A stretch of DNA of 64,000 bases, from assembly GCF_937888285.1 (NCBI RefSeq), contig NZ_CALART010000111.1, positions 62,001 through 126,000 on the forward strand, in the 5' to 3' direction. How positions within the stretch are numbered: the first letter of the stretch is position 1; each line of letters starts with the position of its first letter. The notes under the pieces were generated by a model, which saw nothing but the letters and a program-made list of their open reading frames with translations, was not told where the DNA came from and did not search any database. A program made the position numbers and the translations under genes. Below are positions 42,209-51,663 of this stretch, one piece after another. Source of the stretch: an uncultured Aquimonas sp. Its GTDB lineage: Bacteria > Pseudomonadota > Gammaproteobacteria > Xanthomonadales > Xanthomonadaceae.

Positions 42209-42294
42209 AGGCGGCACCCTCGCGGCGGTCTGAACGGTTCTGCGATTCCTGACCCACATTCGCAGGGTCGAGGGCACACTCGCGCTCGGAATGC

Positions 42295-44967
42295 CTACTC
42301 CAGCCGCAGCAGCATCGAGTCCATCCACAGCGGATCGCGCGCACCGTCGCCGCCGCCGAAGCGCATCGCGCCGCCCTCGGCCGTGAGCGCGCGGTAGCCG
42401 CCGTCGTAATCCCAGGTGCTGATGTGCAGCACTGCGCCGTGCAGGGATTCAAGCTCGCCGAGCAGGCGCGCGGGCAGGGTGATGGTCAAGGTGCTGGTCT
42501 CGGGGTCGACCGCGAGCGCGGCCGCGCCGATGGCCGTGCCCTCGCGCTTCGCGTCGGCACCCTCGTACGAAAACAGCGCGTTCGACCAGCCGTGCAGGCG
42601 CAGGCGGCGCTGCCAGCGCAGGTCTTCGGGCATCGCGGCATTGAGCAGGGGCAGGGCGCGCGCACCCGCATCGGCGCCGGGCAGGGCGATGTGCAGCGTC
42701 AGCGCCATGCGGTCGAAGCCATTGGCCGGGTTCCAGTCGCGACTCAGCGCGCGCAGCCGCACGCTCAATCGCAGGCTGCCCCCGCTGGCCTCGGCGCGCG
42801 CATGGGTGAGATCGAGCAGCCCGCGTTCGCCCCAGCCCGGATCGGCCGGGTAGCGATAGTGCCCCTCCGGGCCACGGTCATCGCCGACCGGGTCCTCGCT
42901 TTCGGCCAGCACGGTCCAGCGCGGCTGCACGCGGAAGTGCGCGCTGTCGGAGGCGAGCCCGGTCGCGGTGTCGATGAGCTGCAGGCGATGGCTCAGGCCG
43001 GGATCGGCAAGGCCGCGCACGTCGAGCTGAACGGCGAAGCGCCCGTCTGCATCCACCTGCACCCGCGTGCCGCGCCCGACTTCGCCATCGAGCACCAGCT
43101 GCAGTGCACCGCCAGCGCGAGCGCGACCGGCGATGGAGAGGTGTTCTGACACCGCCGCATCACCCAGCGCATCGAGCTTCGGTCGCTGCGGTGCGGTGGC
43201 TTCGGTCGATGCGGAAGACGTGGCCGACAGCACCCGCCACACCCGGCCATCGCGCGCGGCCAGGGCGAGATCCACGCGGCCCTGCGCATCCACCGCCAGT
43301 GCAGGGGCGTCGCCTTCGATCGCGAACAGCGGCTGCAGCCGCGTGCCCGGCGGCAGGCCGGTGTCGATCGCGCCGTAGGCGCTCGCTGCATCGGCGGTGT
43401 TCAGTGCGACCAGCGCGGAACCCTGGTCTGATTCCATCACCCAGGCGATGACGCCCGGCGCGGCGGCTTCCGCTGCCAGCACGCGCGGCCGGCCGCGGCG
43501 CAGGGCCCACTCGCCGTGGCGCAGCGCCGTGGCGCGCTGCAGATAGCGGTAGAGCGGATGCGCGGTATCGAAGTGGTCGCGTCCCTCGCTGCCCCAGCCG
43601 CGGGCGAACATCGCGCCGCGCATGCGGGTGAAACCCTGCTCGGTGCCGTAGTAGATGACCGGAATGCCGGGCAGCGTCATCAGCGCGAGCAGGGCCTGCT
43701 TCAGCCCGGCCTCGCTGCCGCCGGCGAGGAAGCGGTCGACATCGTGGTTGTCGACGAAGCTGGGCATGCGGTGCGGATCGGCGTGTACGGTCAGCACGCT
43801 CTCGATGCGGTGCTTGAGCTCGGCCGGCGGACGCCCCCGCGCGAACACGTCGAGGCTGGTGCCATAGAGCGGGAAGTTGATCATCGCCGGCAGCAGCGGG
43901 CCGGCCTCGTCGCGCGCGTAGCGTTCGATGCGCCGCGCCTGCACGTCCTCGAAGGGGCGGTCGATGCCGAAGCCCTCGCCGAACAGCAGGAAGTCCGGCG
44001 TGCCCGCGCGCCGCGCGACCTCGATCACGCCCGGTGCGGCGGGGTCTGCGGCGAACAGGAAATCGCGGAAGTAGGCCGGCGGCACATAGAAGGCGGTGTC
44101 GACGCGGAAGCCGTCGACGCCGACCTCGCGGATCCAGTGGCCGTAGGACTGGCGCAGGGCCCGTCGCACCAGCGGGTTCTCGGTGTTCAGATCATCGAGG
44201 TCGGCCATCTGCCAATCGAGCAGCTGCACCGGGTCGCTGTAGTCCTGGATCGGCGGCGTCCAGTGGTAGATGTCGAGGCTGCGCTGCCGCATGTCGCGCG
44301 CGTCGTTCTGGTCGAAGGGCCACTGCGTCGGCCGCGCGGTCGGTGCCGCGCCGGCATTCGCGCGCCAGTCCGCGGCGACCTCGAGTGCGGCTTCGCCCGG
44401 CGGGTAGCGGAAGTAGTTGCCGACGTGATTGACCACGATGTCCTGCACCAGACGCATGTCGCGCGCGTGCAGCCCTGTCGCGAGCGCGCGGTAGTCGTCG
44501 AGCGTGCCGAAGTGCGGGTCGACCTCCATGAAGTGCTGCGCCCAGTAGCCGTGGTAGCCACCGTAGCCGACCGCCTCGTCCCACCACTGGTGGCGCACCG
44601 GCGGGGTGATCCACAGCGCGGTCGCACCGAGGCCGCGGATGTAGTCGAGTCGACGCGTGAGTCCCACCAGATCGCCACCGCTGTAGCGGCGTGAGTCGGC
44701 CGGATCGTATTCGTTCGCGCCCTGATCGTTGTTGTCCGGCTCGCCGTCGTCGAAGCGGTCGATCAGGGCGAAGTAGAGGATCTCGTCGCGCCAGTCGCGC
44801 GTGGCCGACTCCGGCTCTTCCGCCTGCACGGACGTGACGGCCAGGCTGATGGTCGCGCAGAGCAGCAGCGCCCTGCCGAGAATGGATCGCGATCCGTCAT
44901 ATCGCCTCGAAGCCGCGCGCGGTGCGGTCGATCCGAAGGTCTGTGGTGCGCTGTGCATGTGCAGCAT
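42295..44967 (-). CDS. Secreted GH13 alpha-amylase with C-terminal glucodextranase-type domain
   Basis: Product of 890 residues. A signal segment (ALLLCATISLAVTSVQAEEP) after a long basic N-terminus precedes the GH13 barrel, with all four conserved regions: DIVVNHV, GFRVDTAF (nucleophile Asp), LFGEGFGI (acid/base Glu) and FVDNHDVDRF. The barrel is followed by a C-terminal beta domain and a last region (SEDPVGDDRGPEGHYRYP, LLDLTHARAEASGG, GFDRMALTLHIALPG) matching the C-terminal domain of glucodextranases. It likely hydrolyses alpha-glucans or maltodextrins outside the cytoplasm. ATG at 44967 is chosen; 44958 is possible. It is divergent from a large TonB receptor and shares its operator region. 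Confidence 0.9.
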   Translation of the reverse strand: MLHMHSAPQTFGSTAPRAASRRYDGSRSILGRALLLCATISLAVTSVQAEEPESATRDWRDEILYFALIDRFDDGEPDNNDQGANEYDPADSRRYSGGDLVGLTRRLDYIRGLGATALWITPPVRHQWWDEAVGYGGYHGYWAQHFMEVDPHFGTLDDYRALATGLHARDMRLVQDIVVNHVGNYFRYPPGEAALEVAADWRANAGAAPTARPTQWPFDQNDARDMRQRSLDIYHWTPPIQDYSDPVQLLDWQMADLDDLNTENPLVRRALRQSYGHWIREVGVDGFRVDTAFYVPPAYFRDFLFAADPAAPGVIEVARRAGTPDFLLFGEGFGIDRPFEDVQARRIERYARDEAGPLLPAMINFPLYGTSLDVFARGRPPAELKHRIESVLTVHADPHRMPSFVDNHDVDRFLAGGSEAGLKQALLALMTLPGIPVIYYGTEQGFTRMRGAMFARGWGSEGRDHFDTAHPLYRYLQRATALRHGEWALRRGRPRVLAAEAAAPGVIAWVMESDQGSALVALNTADAASAYGAIDTGLPPGTRLQPLFAIEGDAPALAVDAQGRVDLALAARDGRVWRVLSATSSASTEATAPQRPKLDALGDAAVSEHLSIAGRARAGGALQLVLDGEVGRGTRVQVDADGRFAVQLDVRGLADPGLSHRLQLIDTATGLASDSAHFRVQPRWTVLAESEDPVGDDRGPEGHYRYPADPGWGERGLLDLTHARAEASGGSLRLSVRLRALSRDWNPANGFDRMALTLHIALPGADAGARALPLLNAAMPEDLRWQRRLRLHGWSNALFSYEGADAKREGTAIGAAALAVDPETSTLTITLPARLLGELESLHGAVLHISTWDYDGGYRALTAEGGAMRFGGGDGARDPLWMDSMLLRLE

Positions 44968-45130
44968 CCGGTGGGCTGGCGTGATCGGAAAACCTGCCGC
45001 ATCTGACAGGATGGATTGCTGCGTTGCAGCGCAATCTCCTGTGGCCCCGGCAATCACGCGAAGCCGCGGCAGGCCTCATCTTGGTGCCGACCCAGACCCT
45101 TGCGCGACGCCTCCGCGGGGCGCTTTGCAT

Positions 45131-45142
45131 GAATACGTATGC
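45131..45142. promoter_or_regulatory. Candidate operator in the amylase/TonB receptor intergenic region
   Basis: GAATACGTATGC is 11/12 identical to the perfect palindrome GCATACGTATGC at 50213-50224 upstream of the halogenase gene. The centre CG is typical of LacI-family operators. It lies 165 bp from the amylase start and 187 bp from the receptor start; the 361-bp gap 44968-45328 shows no gene. Confidence 0.55.
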
Positions 45143-45328
45143 AGCTTGGGTCATGTGCCAAAGGGCCGGGGCTACCATCGCTCCGCGCTGCAGGGGACGG
45201 GGGAATGTCCCGACGGCGAACTCAGGTCGGGCCGCCATCGGCAGCTCACAGAACAGACCCGGCGCGGGCCATGCAGCGGCCGCGTAGCCGGGCTCACACA
45301 TCGCAGACCGTATCGAGTGGAGGGGACA

Positions 45329-47986
45329 ATGTTGAACTTGAAGCGCAACGTGCTGAGCATGGCGCTGGCGTCGGCCGTCGCAATGATGGCGCAGTCGGCC
45401 TGGGCGGATGCCGGCATGGCTGCCCAGCAGGCGGACGACGAGGAAGCCGCCAAGGAAGCCGCCGAAGACGAGGCCAAGTCCCTCGATACGATCGAGGTCG
45501 TTGGCATTCGCGCCGGCATCGAGAGCGCGATCGAGACCAAGCAGATCGCCGACTCCATCGTCGAGGCGATCTCGGCTGAAGACATTGGCAAGCTGCCCGA
45601 CGTTTCCATTGCCGACGCGCTCGCCCGCCTGCCCGGCCTGACCTCGCAGCGCGACCGCGGTCGTTCGACCGAGATCAATGTGCGCGGTCTGTCCGGCGAT
45701 TTCGCAACGGCCACCCTCAACGGCCGCGAGCAGGCCAGCATGGGCACCAACCGCGGCGTCGAGTTCGATCAGTACGCCTCCGAAACCATGCGCCAGGTGG
45801 TCGTGTACAAGACGCCGACCGCAAGCCTCGTGGGTCAGGGCCTGTCCGCCACCATCGACCTGCAGACCGTGCGCCCGCTGGATTTCGATGATCGCGTGAT
45901 CGCCGCCAACTACCGCCGCGACCAGTACAAGCTGGAAGAATCCAAGCTGTACGGCGAGCGCGCCAGCTTCGCCTACATCGACCAGAACCAGGCCAAGACG
46001 GTTGGCTTTGCGCTCGGCTATGCCTACCTCAACTCGCCGCAGCAGTCGAACAGCTGGCGTGCCTGGGGCTATGAGCCCAACGGCCAGCTCGGCGGTGTCA
46101 CCATCCAGGGCCGCACCACCGATCTGGTCCGCAAGGGCATCACCGCGGCGATGGAGTACCAGCCCAACGACAGCCATCGCGGTGCGCTCGACGTCTACTA
46201 CTCGACCTTCGATTCCGACACCATCCAGCGCGGACTGGAAATCGGCCTCGGCAACTGCACCGAGAACTGCTACCTCGCCGATCTGGTCAGCCGAAACGGC
46301 ACCAGCTCCACCTACCGCAACGCACGTCCGGTGCTGCGCACCGACCAGTACAAGAACGAGGATTCGCTGCTGTCGGTCGGCTGGAACCACCAGTTCCGCA
46401 TCAACGACGACTGGCGTCTGACCACCGACCTCAGCACCTCGCGCGCCGACCGCGATGGTCGCAACTTCGAGAGCAATGCCGGCTTTGCGCCGGGCTTCGC
46501 GGGCACCACGCTGGGCGTCTCGCTGAACCCGGGCGGCTGGTACGACATGGATTTCGGCGCCGATTTCGGCGACGTCTCGCAGCTGCGTCTGTGGGATCCG
46601 GGCGGCTGGGGCGGCGACGGCTTCGACAAACCCTACGCGGTCGAGGACACCATCAACCAGGCGCGCGTGGAGTTCGAGCAGCTGTTCAGTGACGGCGCCA
46701 TCAGCAGCCTCAAGTACGGCCTGAACTACACCAGCCGCGACAAGGATCGCTTCGCCTCCGAAGTTGCGCTGTGCATCCAGGCCTGCAACGACCGCGCCTC
46801 GTTGCCGTATCCGACCGGCGCCTCCTTCGGCTTCGGGTTCTTCGGTCTGCCCAACCTGCCGACCTTCGACCCGAATGGTGTCCCGTACAACCGCATCGAC
46901 CGCTTTGCCCAGAACGGCTTCGCGCGAAAGAACTTCGGCGTGGAAGAGGACATCACGACCCTCTACGCGCAGGCCAACCTCGACAGCCAGTGGGGCAGCG
47001 TGCCGGTGCGCGGCAACGTCGGTATCCAGGTGCAGCGCGCGGATCAGGAAGGCTTCGGCCTCCGGACCTTTGCCGACAACGCCGCTGGCGATCCGGTCAG
47101 TGACGGTGTGAGCTATACCGAGGTCCTGCCCAGCGCCAACCTGATCTTCGATGTGACTGAAGAGCAGAAGCTGCGCTTGGGCCTGGGCCGCCAGCTGGCG
47201 CGTCCGCGTATCGACGACATGTCTGCCGGGTTCGGCTTCGGCATCAACCAGGCCACCCAGCGCTGGGAGGCTGGCGGCGGCAACCCACGGCTGCGGCCCT
47301 GGATCGCCAATGCCTTCGATGTGTCCTACGAGAAGTACTTCGGCGGCAAGGGCTACGTCTCCGCTGCCTGGTTCTTCAAGGACCTCAAGTCCTACGTCTA
47401 CAACCAGGTGCTGGAGTTCGACTTCACCGGCTTGCCGGTGCCCTCGGGCGCCCAGCTGCCCCCAACCAACATCGGTACGATCAACAGCCCCGCCAACGGA
47501 GAGGGTGGTCTGATCGCTGGCTGGGAGTTCGCGGTTTCGATTCCCTTCGAGTTGTTCTGGGAGCCGCTTGAGGGCTTTGGTCTGCAGGGTCACTACACCG
47601 ATACCCGCACCGGCATCAGCCCGAACGGCCCGGGCACCAGCGAGCCGCTGCCGGGCTTCTCGAAGTACACCTCGAACGTCACCCTGTACTGGGAGCGCTT
47701 CGGTTGGGGCGTGCGGGCATCGAGGCGCCACCGTTCGGAGTTCGTGGGCGAGATCCAGAACGTCTTCCTGGACCGCGAGCGCGTGCTGGTCAATCGCGAG
47801 GCCATTGTCGACCTGCAGGTCAACTACACCTTCAATCAGGGCGCGCTCAAGGATCTGGCCTTCTTCTTCCAGATCAACAATCTCAGAGACAAGCCGTTCC
47901 GCACCAACTTCGGCAGCGAGGAAACCCCGCGCGAGTACGTCGAGTACGGTCGCAATGCCCTGCTGGGCGTGAGCTACAAGTTCTGA
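45329..47986 (+). CDS. TonB-dependent receptor of the large carbohydrate (TonB-Xanth-Caul) type
   Basis: Product of 885 residues. It has a signal peptide (MALASAVAMMAQSAWA), an unusually acidic spacer (QADDEEAAKEAAEDEAKS), a TonB box-like LDTIEVVGIRAGIESAIETKQIADSIVEAIS, and plug signature DVSIADALARLPGLTSQRDRGRSTEINVRGL. The long barrel ends in NALLGVSYKF. This subfamily imports oligosaccharides in Xanthomonas and Caulobacter. With the divergent secreted amylase, maltodextrin-type uptake is the best guess. ATG at 45329 is preceded by GGAGGGGACA. A 15-bp-stem terminator follows. Confidence 0.93.
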   Translation: MLNLKRNVLSMALASAVAMMAQSAWADAGMAAQQADDEEAAKEAAEDEAKSLDTIEVVGIRAGIESAIETKQIADSIVEAISAEDIGKLPDVSIADALARLPGLTSQRDRGRSTEINVRGLSGDFATATLNGREQASMGTNRGVEFDQYASETMRQVVVYKTPTASLVGQGLSATIDLQTVRPLDFDDRVIAANYRRDQYKLEESKLYGERASFAYIDQNQAKTVGFALGYAYLNSPQQSNSWRAWGYEPNGQLGGVTIQGRTTDLVRKGITAAMEYQPNDSHRGALDVYYSTFDSDTIQRGLEIGLGNCTENCYLADLVSRNGTSSTYRNARPVLRTDQYKNEDSLLSVGWNHQFRINDDWRLTTDLSTSRADRDGRNFESNAGFAPGFAGTTLGVSLNPGGWYDMDFGADFGDVSQLRLWDPGGWGGDGFDKPYAVEDTINQARVEFEQLFSDGAISSLKYGLNYTSRDKDRFASEVALCIQACNDRASLPYPTGASFGFGFFGLPNLPTFDPNGVPYNRIDRFAQNGFARKNFGVEEDITTLYAQANLDSQWGSVPVRGNVGIQVQRADQEGFGLRTFADNAAGDPVSDGVSYTEVLPSANLIFDVTEEQKLRLGLGRQLARPRIDDMSAGFGFGINQATQRWEAGGGNPRLRPWIANAFDVSYEKYFGGKGYVSAAWFFKDLKSYVYNQVLEFDFTGLPVPSGAQLPPTNIGTINSPANGEGGLIAGWEFAVSIPFELFWEPLEGFGLQGHYTDTRTGISPNGPGTSEPLPGFSKYTSNVTLYWERFGWGVRASRRHRSEFVGEIQNVFLDRERVLVNREAIVDLQVNYTFNQGALKDLAFFFQINNLRDKPFRTNFGSEETPREYVEYGRNALLGVSYKF

Positions 47987-48020
47987 TGCGCTGAAGCATC
48001 GATCCATCCCCCGGCAGCAC

Positions 48021-48058
48021 CCGAAGCCCACGCCGTCTCCCCGCGGCGTGGGCTTCGG
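48021..48058 (+). terminator. Terminator after the TonB receptor
   Basis: Perfect 15-bp arms (CCGAAGCCCACGCCG and complement) with an 8-nt loop, then CTTTG. It lies 35 bp beyond the receptor stop. The gene-free stretch 47987-48600 otherwise holds two REP-like copies. Confidence 0.8.
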
Positions 48059-48242
48059 CTTTGTGGCGTTGGGCTGCTGGCCGGGCGTCGCGCACGTGGT
48101 GCCATGGCGCCGGCTGAATTCGTGTGCGCCTGGAGCTGCTGGGTGCCCAGGCCGAAAAGCAAGGGCGGAAGCGCGTGGCGATGGCCCGAAGCAATGGCGC
48201 GGACAGGGCTCGCCAGCAGTTCGCCGCCGCCCAGAACGTCGA

Positions 48243-48266
48243 ATAGGGTGGGCCCTGGCCCACCAC
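48243..48266. repeat. REP-like palindrome, reverse copy
   Basis: AATAGG plus core GTGGGCCCTGGCCCAC. Inverted partner at 48574-48596. Confidence 0.8.
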
Positions 48267-48573
48267 GCGCTGGAACCTCTGGCTCAGGCGACGTGCTTGT
48301 GCTGGGCCGGGGGCCAGCCCAGGGTGCAGAGCTTGGATGGCCTGCGCGAGGTTCGAGGCGTCTGAGTCCGGACGCCCGCATCACATGGGCTCTTCCTGCG
48401 CCGGGCGCGCGGATGCGGGCGGCGATTCCACCGAGTCGCGAGCCGTCGAGCGCCTGTCGTCAGCGCCGGGCCGAAGCGCGGCCCGCTCGCTGGGCCCAGC
48501 CGCCCGCGCGGCGCACAGGAAGGTGTGCTCGGGCGCGTATGCGCGAGCCGTTACGGGGGCAAGCGTCGGGCTT

Positions 48574-48596
48574 AGGGTGGGCCAGGGCCCACCCCA
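48574..48596. repeat. REP-like palindrome at the end of the halogenase gene
   Basis: Core GTGGGCCAGGGCCCAC plus CCCATG, only 4 bp downstream of the halogenase stop codon on the minus strand. Confidence 0.8.
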
Positions 48597-48600
48597 TGAA

Positions 48601-50118
48601 CTACGCGGCCTTAGGCCTTGCCGCGCAGTGCCGGTCGATGAACTGCTCGTGGGTCGGCATGGCCTGGACGCAGGCGGCGATCACGTCGCGTACGGTCTCG
48701 ACGTGCTTCTGCACGGCCTCGTCGTCCTGCGCATCGACCAGGGCGTGATAGCCGCGCGGCTGCATGCGCTGGCCGTGCATCACCTGCACCCAGCTGGGCT
48801 CGGCGAACAGCTCGTGGCCGTCGCGGAAGACGCGGCCGTTGCTGCGGAAAAGCTCCATCTTGGCGCGCAGTTCGGCCGGGATATCCATGGTCCGCACGTA
48901 GTTCCAGAACGGCGTATCGCTGCGCTCGGTGGCGTGGTAGTGCAGGATCAGGAAGTCGCGGATCTTGTCGAACTCCCAGTGCGAGTGGGCGTTGAACTCG
49001 TCGATATCGGTCTGATCGAACCCGGCGTGCGGGAAGAACGCGGTCAGCCGCGCGATCGCCGACTGGATCAGATGGATGCTGGTCGACTCCAGCGGCTCCA
49101 TGAAGCCGCTGGCAAGCCCCACCGCGACCACGTTTTTGTTCCAGAATTTGCGGCGTTTGCCGGTGACGAACTTCAGCACGCGCGGTTCCGCCAGCGGCTT
49201 GCCTTCGAGGTTCGCCATCAGCATCGAGGTGGCTTCGTCTTCGCTGATGAAGTCGGACGAGAACACGTGGCCGTTGCCGACGCGATGCTGCAGCGGAATG
49301 CGCCACTGCCAGCCGGCCGTGCGCGCGGTCGAGCGCGTGTACGGCGTGATCGCCTGTCGCGTCTCGCAGGGCACGGCGACCGCGCGGTTGCAGGGCAGCC
49401 AATGGCTCCAGTCGATGTAGCCGGTCTTCAGCGCCTGCTGGATCAGGATGCCGCGGAAGCCCGAGCAGTCCACGAAGAGCTGGCCGGGGATGCGCTCGCC
49501 GCTCTCCATCGTGATCGACTCGATGAAGCCGCTTTCCGGATGCTGCTGCACCGAGGCGACCTTGCCCTCGGTGCGGCGCACGCCGCGCGCTTCGGCATAT
49601 TCGCGCAGATAGCGCGCGTACAGGCCGGCGTCGAAGTGGTAGGCGTAGGCGATGTCGGCCAGCGGCGAGTTCGGGCGGTCGGTCCGCGCCGGGATGAACT
49701 TGTTGGCGCGCGCTGCGGCGGTGTTGATCGAGTAGTCGTCGAGGTGCCCGGCGCGGCCCTGCTGATGCAGCTTCAGCCAGTAGTGGTAGAAGGGCACGAT
49801 GCCGAGGTCCTGGCCGATCTTGCCGAAGCCATGGATATAGCTGTCGCCGACCTGGCCCCAGTTGACGAACTCGATGCCGAGCTTGAACGAACCCTGGGTG
49901 CGGCGGATGAAGTCGGCCTCGTCGAGTTCGAGTGCTGCGTTGAACAGCTTGATCATCGGGATGGTGGCTTCACCCACGCCGACCGTACCGATGTCGTCGG
50001 ATTCGACCAGACGAAGGCTGTAGCTCCGGCCCAGCACCTTGGCCAATGCCGCCGCCGCCATCCAGCCGGCGGTGCCGCCGCCGACGATCACCACTTCACG
50101 GATCCGCTGGTCCTGCAT
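48601..50118 (-). CDS. Flavin-dependent tryptophan-halogenase family protein
   Basis: Product of 505 residues. FAD-binding GGGTAGW (13-19), the catalytic Lys79 in QGSFKLGIEF (same number as in PrnA), the family motif WQWRIP (270-275) and Glu344 in EPLESTS are all present. Such enzymes chlorinate or brominate indoles with FADH2 and O2. However, members next to TonB carbohydrate receptors are common in this order, and their true substrates are unproven. It shares a 12-bp palindrome with the amylase/receptor promoter region, so it belongs to that regulon by inference. ATG at 50118 follows GGGGCGGG. No flavin reductase gene is adjacent. Confidence 0.88.
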   Translation of the reverse strand: MQDQRIREVVIVGGGTAGWMAAAALAKVLGRSYSLRLVESDDIGTVGVGEATIPMIKLFNAALELDEADFIRRTQGSFKLGIEFVNWGQVGDSYIHGFGKIGQDLGIVPFYHYWLKLHQQGRAGHLDDYSINTAAARANKFIPARTDRPNSPLADIAYAYHFDAGLYARYLREYAEARGVRRTEGKVASVQQHPESGFIESITMESGERIPGQLFVDCSGFRGILIQQALKTGYIDWSHWLPCNRAVAVPCETRQAITPYTRSTARTAGWQWRIPLQHRVGNGHVFSSDFISEDEATSMLMANLEGKPLAEPRVLKFVTGKRRKFWNKNVVAVGLASGFMEPLESTSIHLIQSAIARLTAFFPHAGFDQTDIDEFNAHSHWEFDKIRDFLILHYHATERSDTPFWNYVRTMDIPAELRAKMELFRSNGRVFRDGHELFAEPSWVQVMHGQRMQPRGYHALVDAQDDEAVQKHVETVRDVIAACVQAMPTHEQFIDRHCAARPKAA

Positions 50119-50212
50119 GTTCCCGCCCCTTCGCTGATCGTGGGTGCGTCTGTCGCGCACGTCCACGCGAGTGTGCCCCCGGCGGGGGTGGTGGGGAAGT
50201 CGATGTGGCGCC

Positions 50213-50224
50213 GCATACGTATGC
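50213..50224. promoter_or_regulatory. Candidate operator upstream of the halogenase gene
   Basis: Perfect palindrome GCATACGTATGC 95 bp upstream of the halogenase start. It matches 11/12 bases of the site at 45131-45142. ATACGTAT was not noticed elsewhere in the window. Confidence 0.55.
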
Positions 50225-50301
50225 ATCCCGTGCTGCAGCAGCCCTGGAGTGCGCTCGGCGCCAGATGACCCCAGAGCCTCTGGCGGCGCGGATGCAAGCC
50301 T

Positions 50302-50639
50302 CTCTCCCCTCGCGGGATGCGCAGGAGGGTGTTTGTCGGCTGCCCGTGGCAACCGATGTTCTCCGCAGCCCAAGCGAAGCGAAGGCAGGTTGGGCAGAGG
50401 GGGCGAATCTCGCGGCAGGCCTCATCCCCCTCTCCCCCGTCCCCTCTCCCACGGGGAGAGAGGGGAGAAGAGCTGCCCCGATGCGAGCCGCGCGCAAGTC
50501 ATCCAAGCGCTACTCATGCCGATGCGCAGAAACAGAACGAAGAGCCCTCTCACCTCGTGGGAAGCGCAGGAGAGTGTTCGTCGGCTGCCGCTGGCAGCCG
50601 GAACTCTCCACAGCCCAAGCGAAGCGAGGGCAGCTTGGG
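50302..50639. repeat. 93-bp imperfect direct repeat flanking a C/G hairpin
   Basis: 50302-50394 and 50547-50639 (offset 245 bp) are about 80% identical, sharing GCGCAGGAG, GTCGGCTGCC and CAGCCCAAGCGAAGCGA. Between them is a CCCCTCTCCC / GGGAGAGaGGGG hairpin, a common intergenic repeat type in Xanthomonads by recollection. The gene-free stretch 50119-50831 holds only this and the operator. Confidence 0.6.
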
Positions 50640-50831
50640 GGGAGGGGACATATGCACGCCTTCCGCGGGTCGCGCCAGCTGCTACGTGGTCACGACAACG
50701 CAAGCCACTGATCGCGGCGTCACCGCGCCTGCGGATTTGCCAGCGTCTGCTGCCTCGCCGACACTCGCCGCGCGCGCTCGGCTAACGGCCAGCCGGCCAC
50801 CGCGATTCCGTCGACTTTGCAAGGAGTCTCC

Positions 50832-51458
50832 ATGCAGCTGATCTACTCCCCGACCTCGCCTTACGCGCGCAAGGTGCGCATGCTGGTGATCGAGAAAGGC
50901 CTTACCGATCGTGTCGAAGTGGTCGTCGCCAACCCGCTGCAGGATCCGCCCGAGCTGCTGGCGGCCAACCCGCTGGCCAAGGTGCCGGCGCTGATTGTTG
51001 AGCCCCACGTCGAGCCCGGCGGCGGGCCGGGTTTCACCCTGTTCGACAGCCCGCTGCTGTGCGCCTATCTCGACAGTCTCTGTGTCCCGCGCCTGATTCC
51101 AGAGGCTGGCCCGGAACGTTGGCAGGTGCTGCGCCGCGAGGCTTTGGCCGACGGCGTCACCGACGCCGCGGTGTCGAGCGTGATGGAAAGCCGCCGCATC
51201 GAGTCGCAGCGCTCGCCCGAATGGCTGGCGCGCTGGCGCAGCGCGATCCTGCGCGGGGTGGTCGAGCTTGAGAAGGAAGCCGAAGTACTCGGCGGGCGCT
51301 TCGACTTGGGCGCGATCGCATCGGCGACCGCGCTGGCCTACCTCGACTTCCGCCTGCCGCAGATCGACTGGCGCGCGCAGGCGCCGGGCCTGTCGGCCTG
51401 GCTTGAAGGTGTATGCAGCCGCGAGAGCTTCGCAGCCACCGTGCCGCCCGCGGCTTGA
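50832..51458 (+). CDS. Glutathione S-transferase family protein
   Basis: Product of 208 residues. The N-terminal thioredoxin-like domain (MQLIYSPTSPYARKVRMLVIEKGL, with the Ser/Pro-Tyr pattern, NPLAKVPALIV cis-Pro, LFDSPLLCAYLD) is followed by the helical C-terminal domain (ALADGVTDAAVSSVMESRR, SATALAYLDFRLPQIDWR). It probably binds glutathione and acts on an electrophilic or dehalogenation substrate in the cytoplasm. ATG at 50832 is set by AAGGAG. The stop TGA is followed immediately by ATAGGGTGG, a partial REP-like copy. Confidence 0.88.
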   Translation: MQLIYSPTSPYARKVRMLVIEKGLTDRVEVVVANPLQDPPELLAANPLAKVPALIVEPHVEPGGGPGFTLFDSPLLCAYLDSLCVPRLIPEAGPERWQVLRREALADGVTDAAVSSVMESRRIESQRSPEWLARWRSAILRGVVELEKEAEVLGGRFDLGAIASATALAYLDFRLPQIDWRAQAPGLSAWLEGVCSRESFAATVPPAA

Positions 51459-51475
51459 ATAGGGTGGTGGCTCGA

Positions 51476-51499
51476 ATAGGGTGGGCCCTGGCCCACCAG
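51476..51499. repeat. REP-like palindrome, reverse copy
   Basis: ATAGG plus core GTGGGCCCTGGCCCAC, with a truncated copy (AATAGGGTGG) at 51458-51468 directly after the GST stop. Partner 51595-51620. Confidence 0.8.
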
Positions 51500-51594
51500 G
51501 AGCCCAACGCTTGCCCCGGTCGCTTTCGTGAATCAGCGGCGAGTGGGCAGCGTTGATGTGCGTCCACGAATCCGACAGAGGCGAGATCAGCGCT

Positions 51595-51620
51595 CATGGT
51601 GGGCCAGGGCCCACCCTATG
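51595..51620. repeat. REP-like palindrome, forward copy
   Basis: CATG plus core GTGGGCCAGGGCCCAC plus CCTATG, inverted relative to 51476-51499. The 320-bp gap 51459-51778 consists of these, the heptamer array at 51664 and the GGCACAC array at 51719. Confidence 0.8.
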
Positions 51621-51663
51621 GGACGCAGCTCCGCGAAGGAATTCGCGTCGCCGGATTCTCATG

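Noticed and set aside
44897..48031. Long minus-strand open frame opposite the TonB receptor
   Set aside because: No family features. The + strand frame has signal peptide, plug and barrel signatures and a strong RBS.
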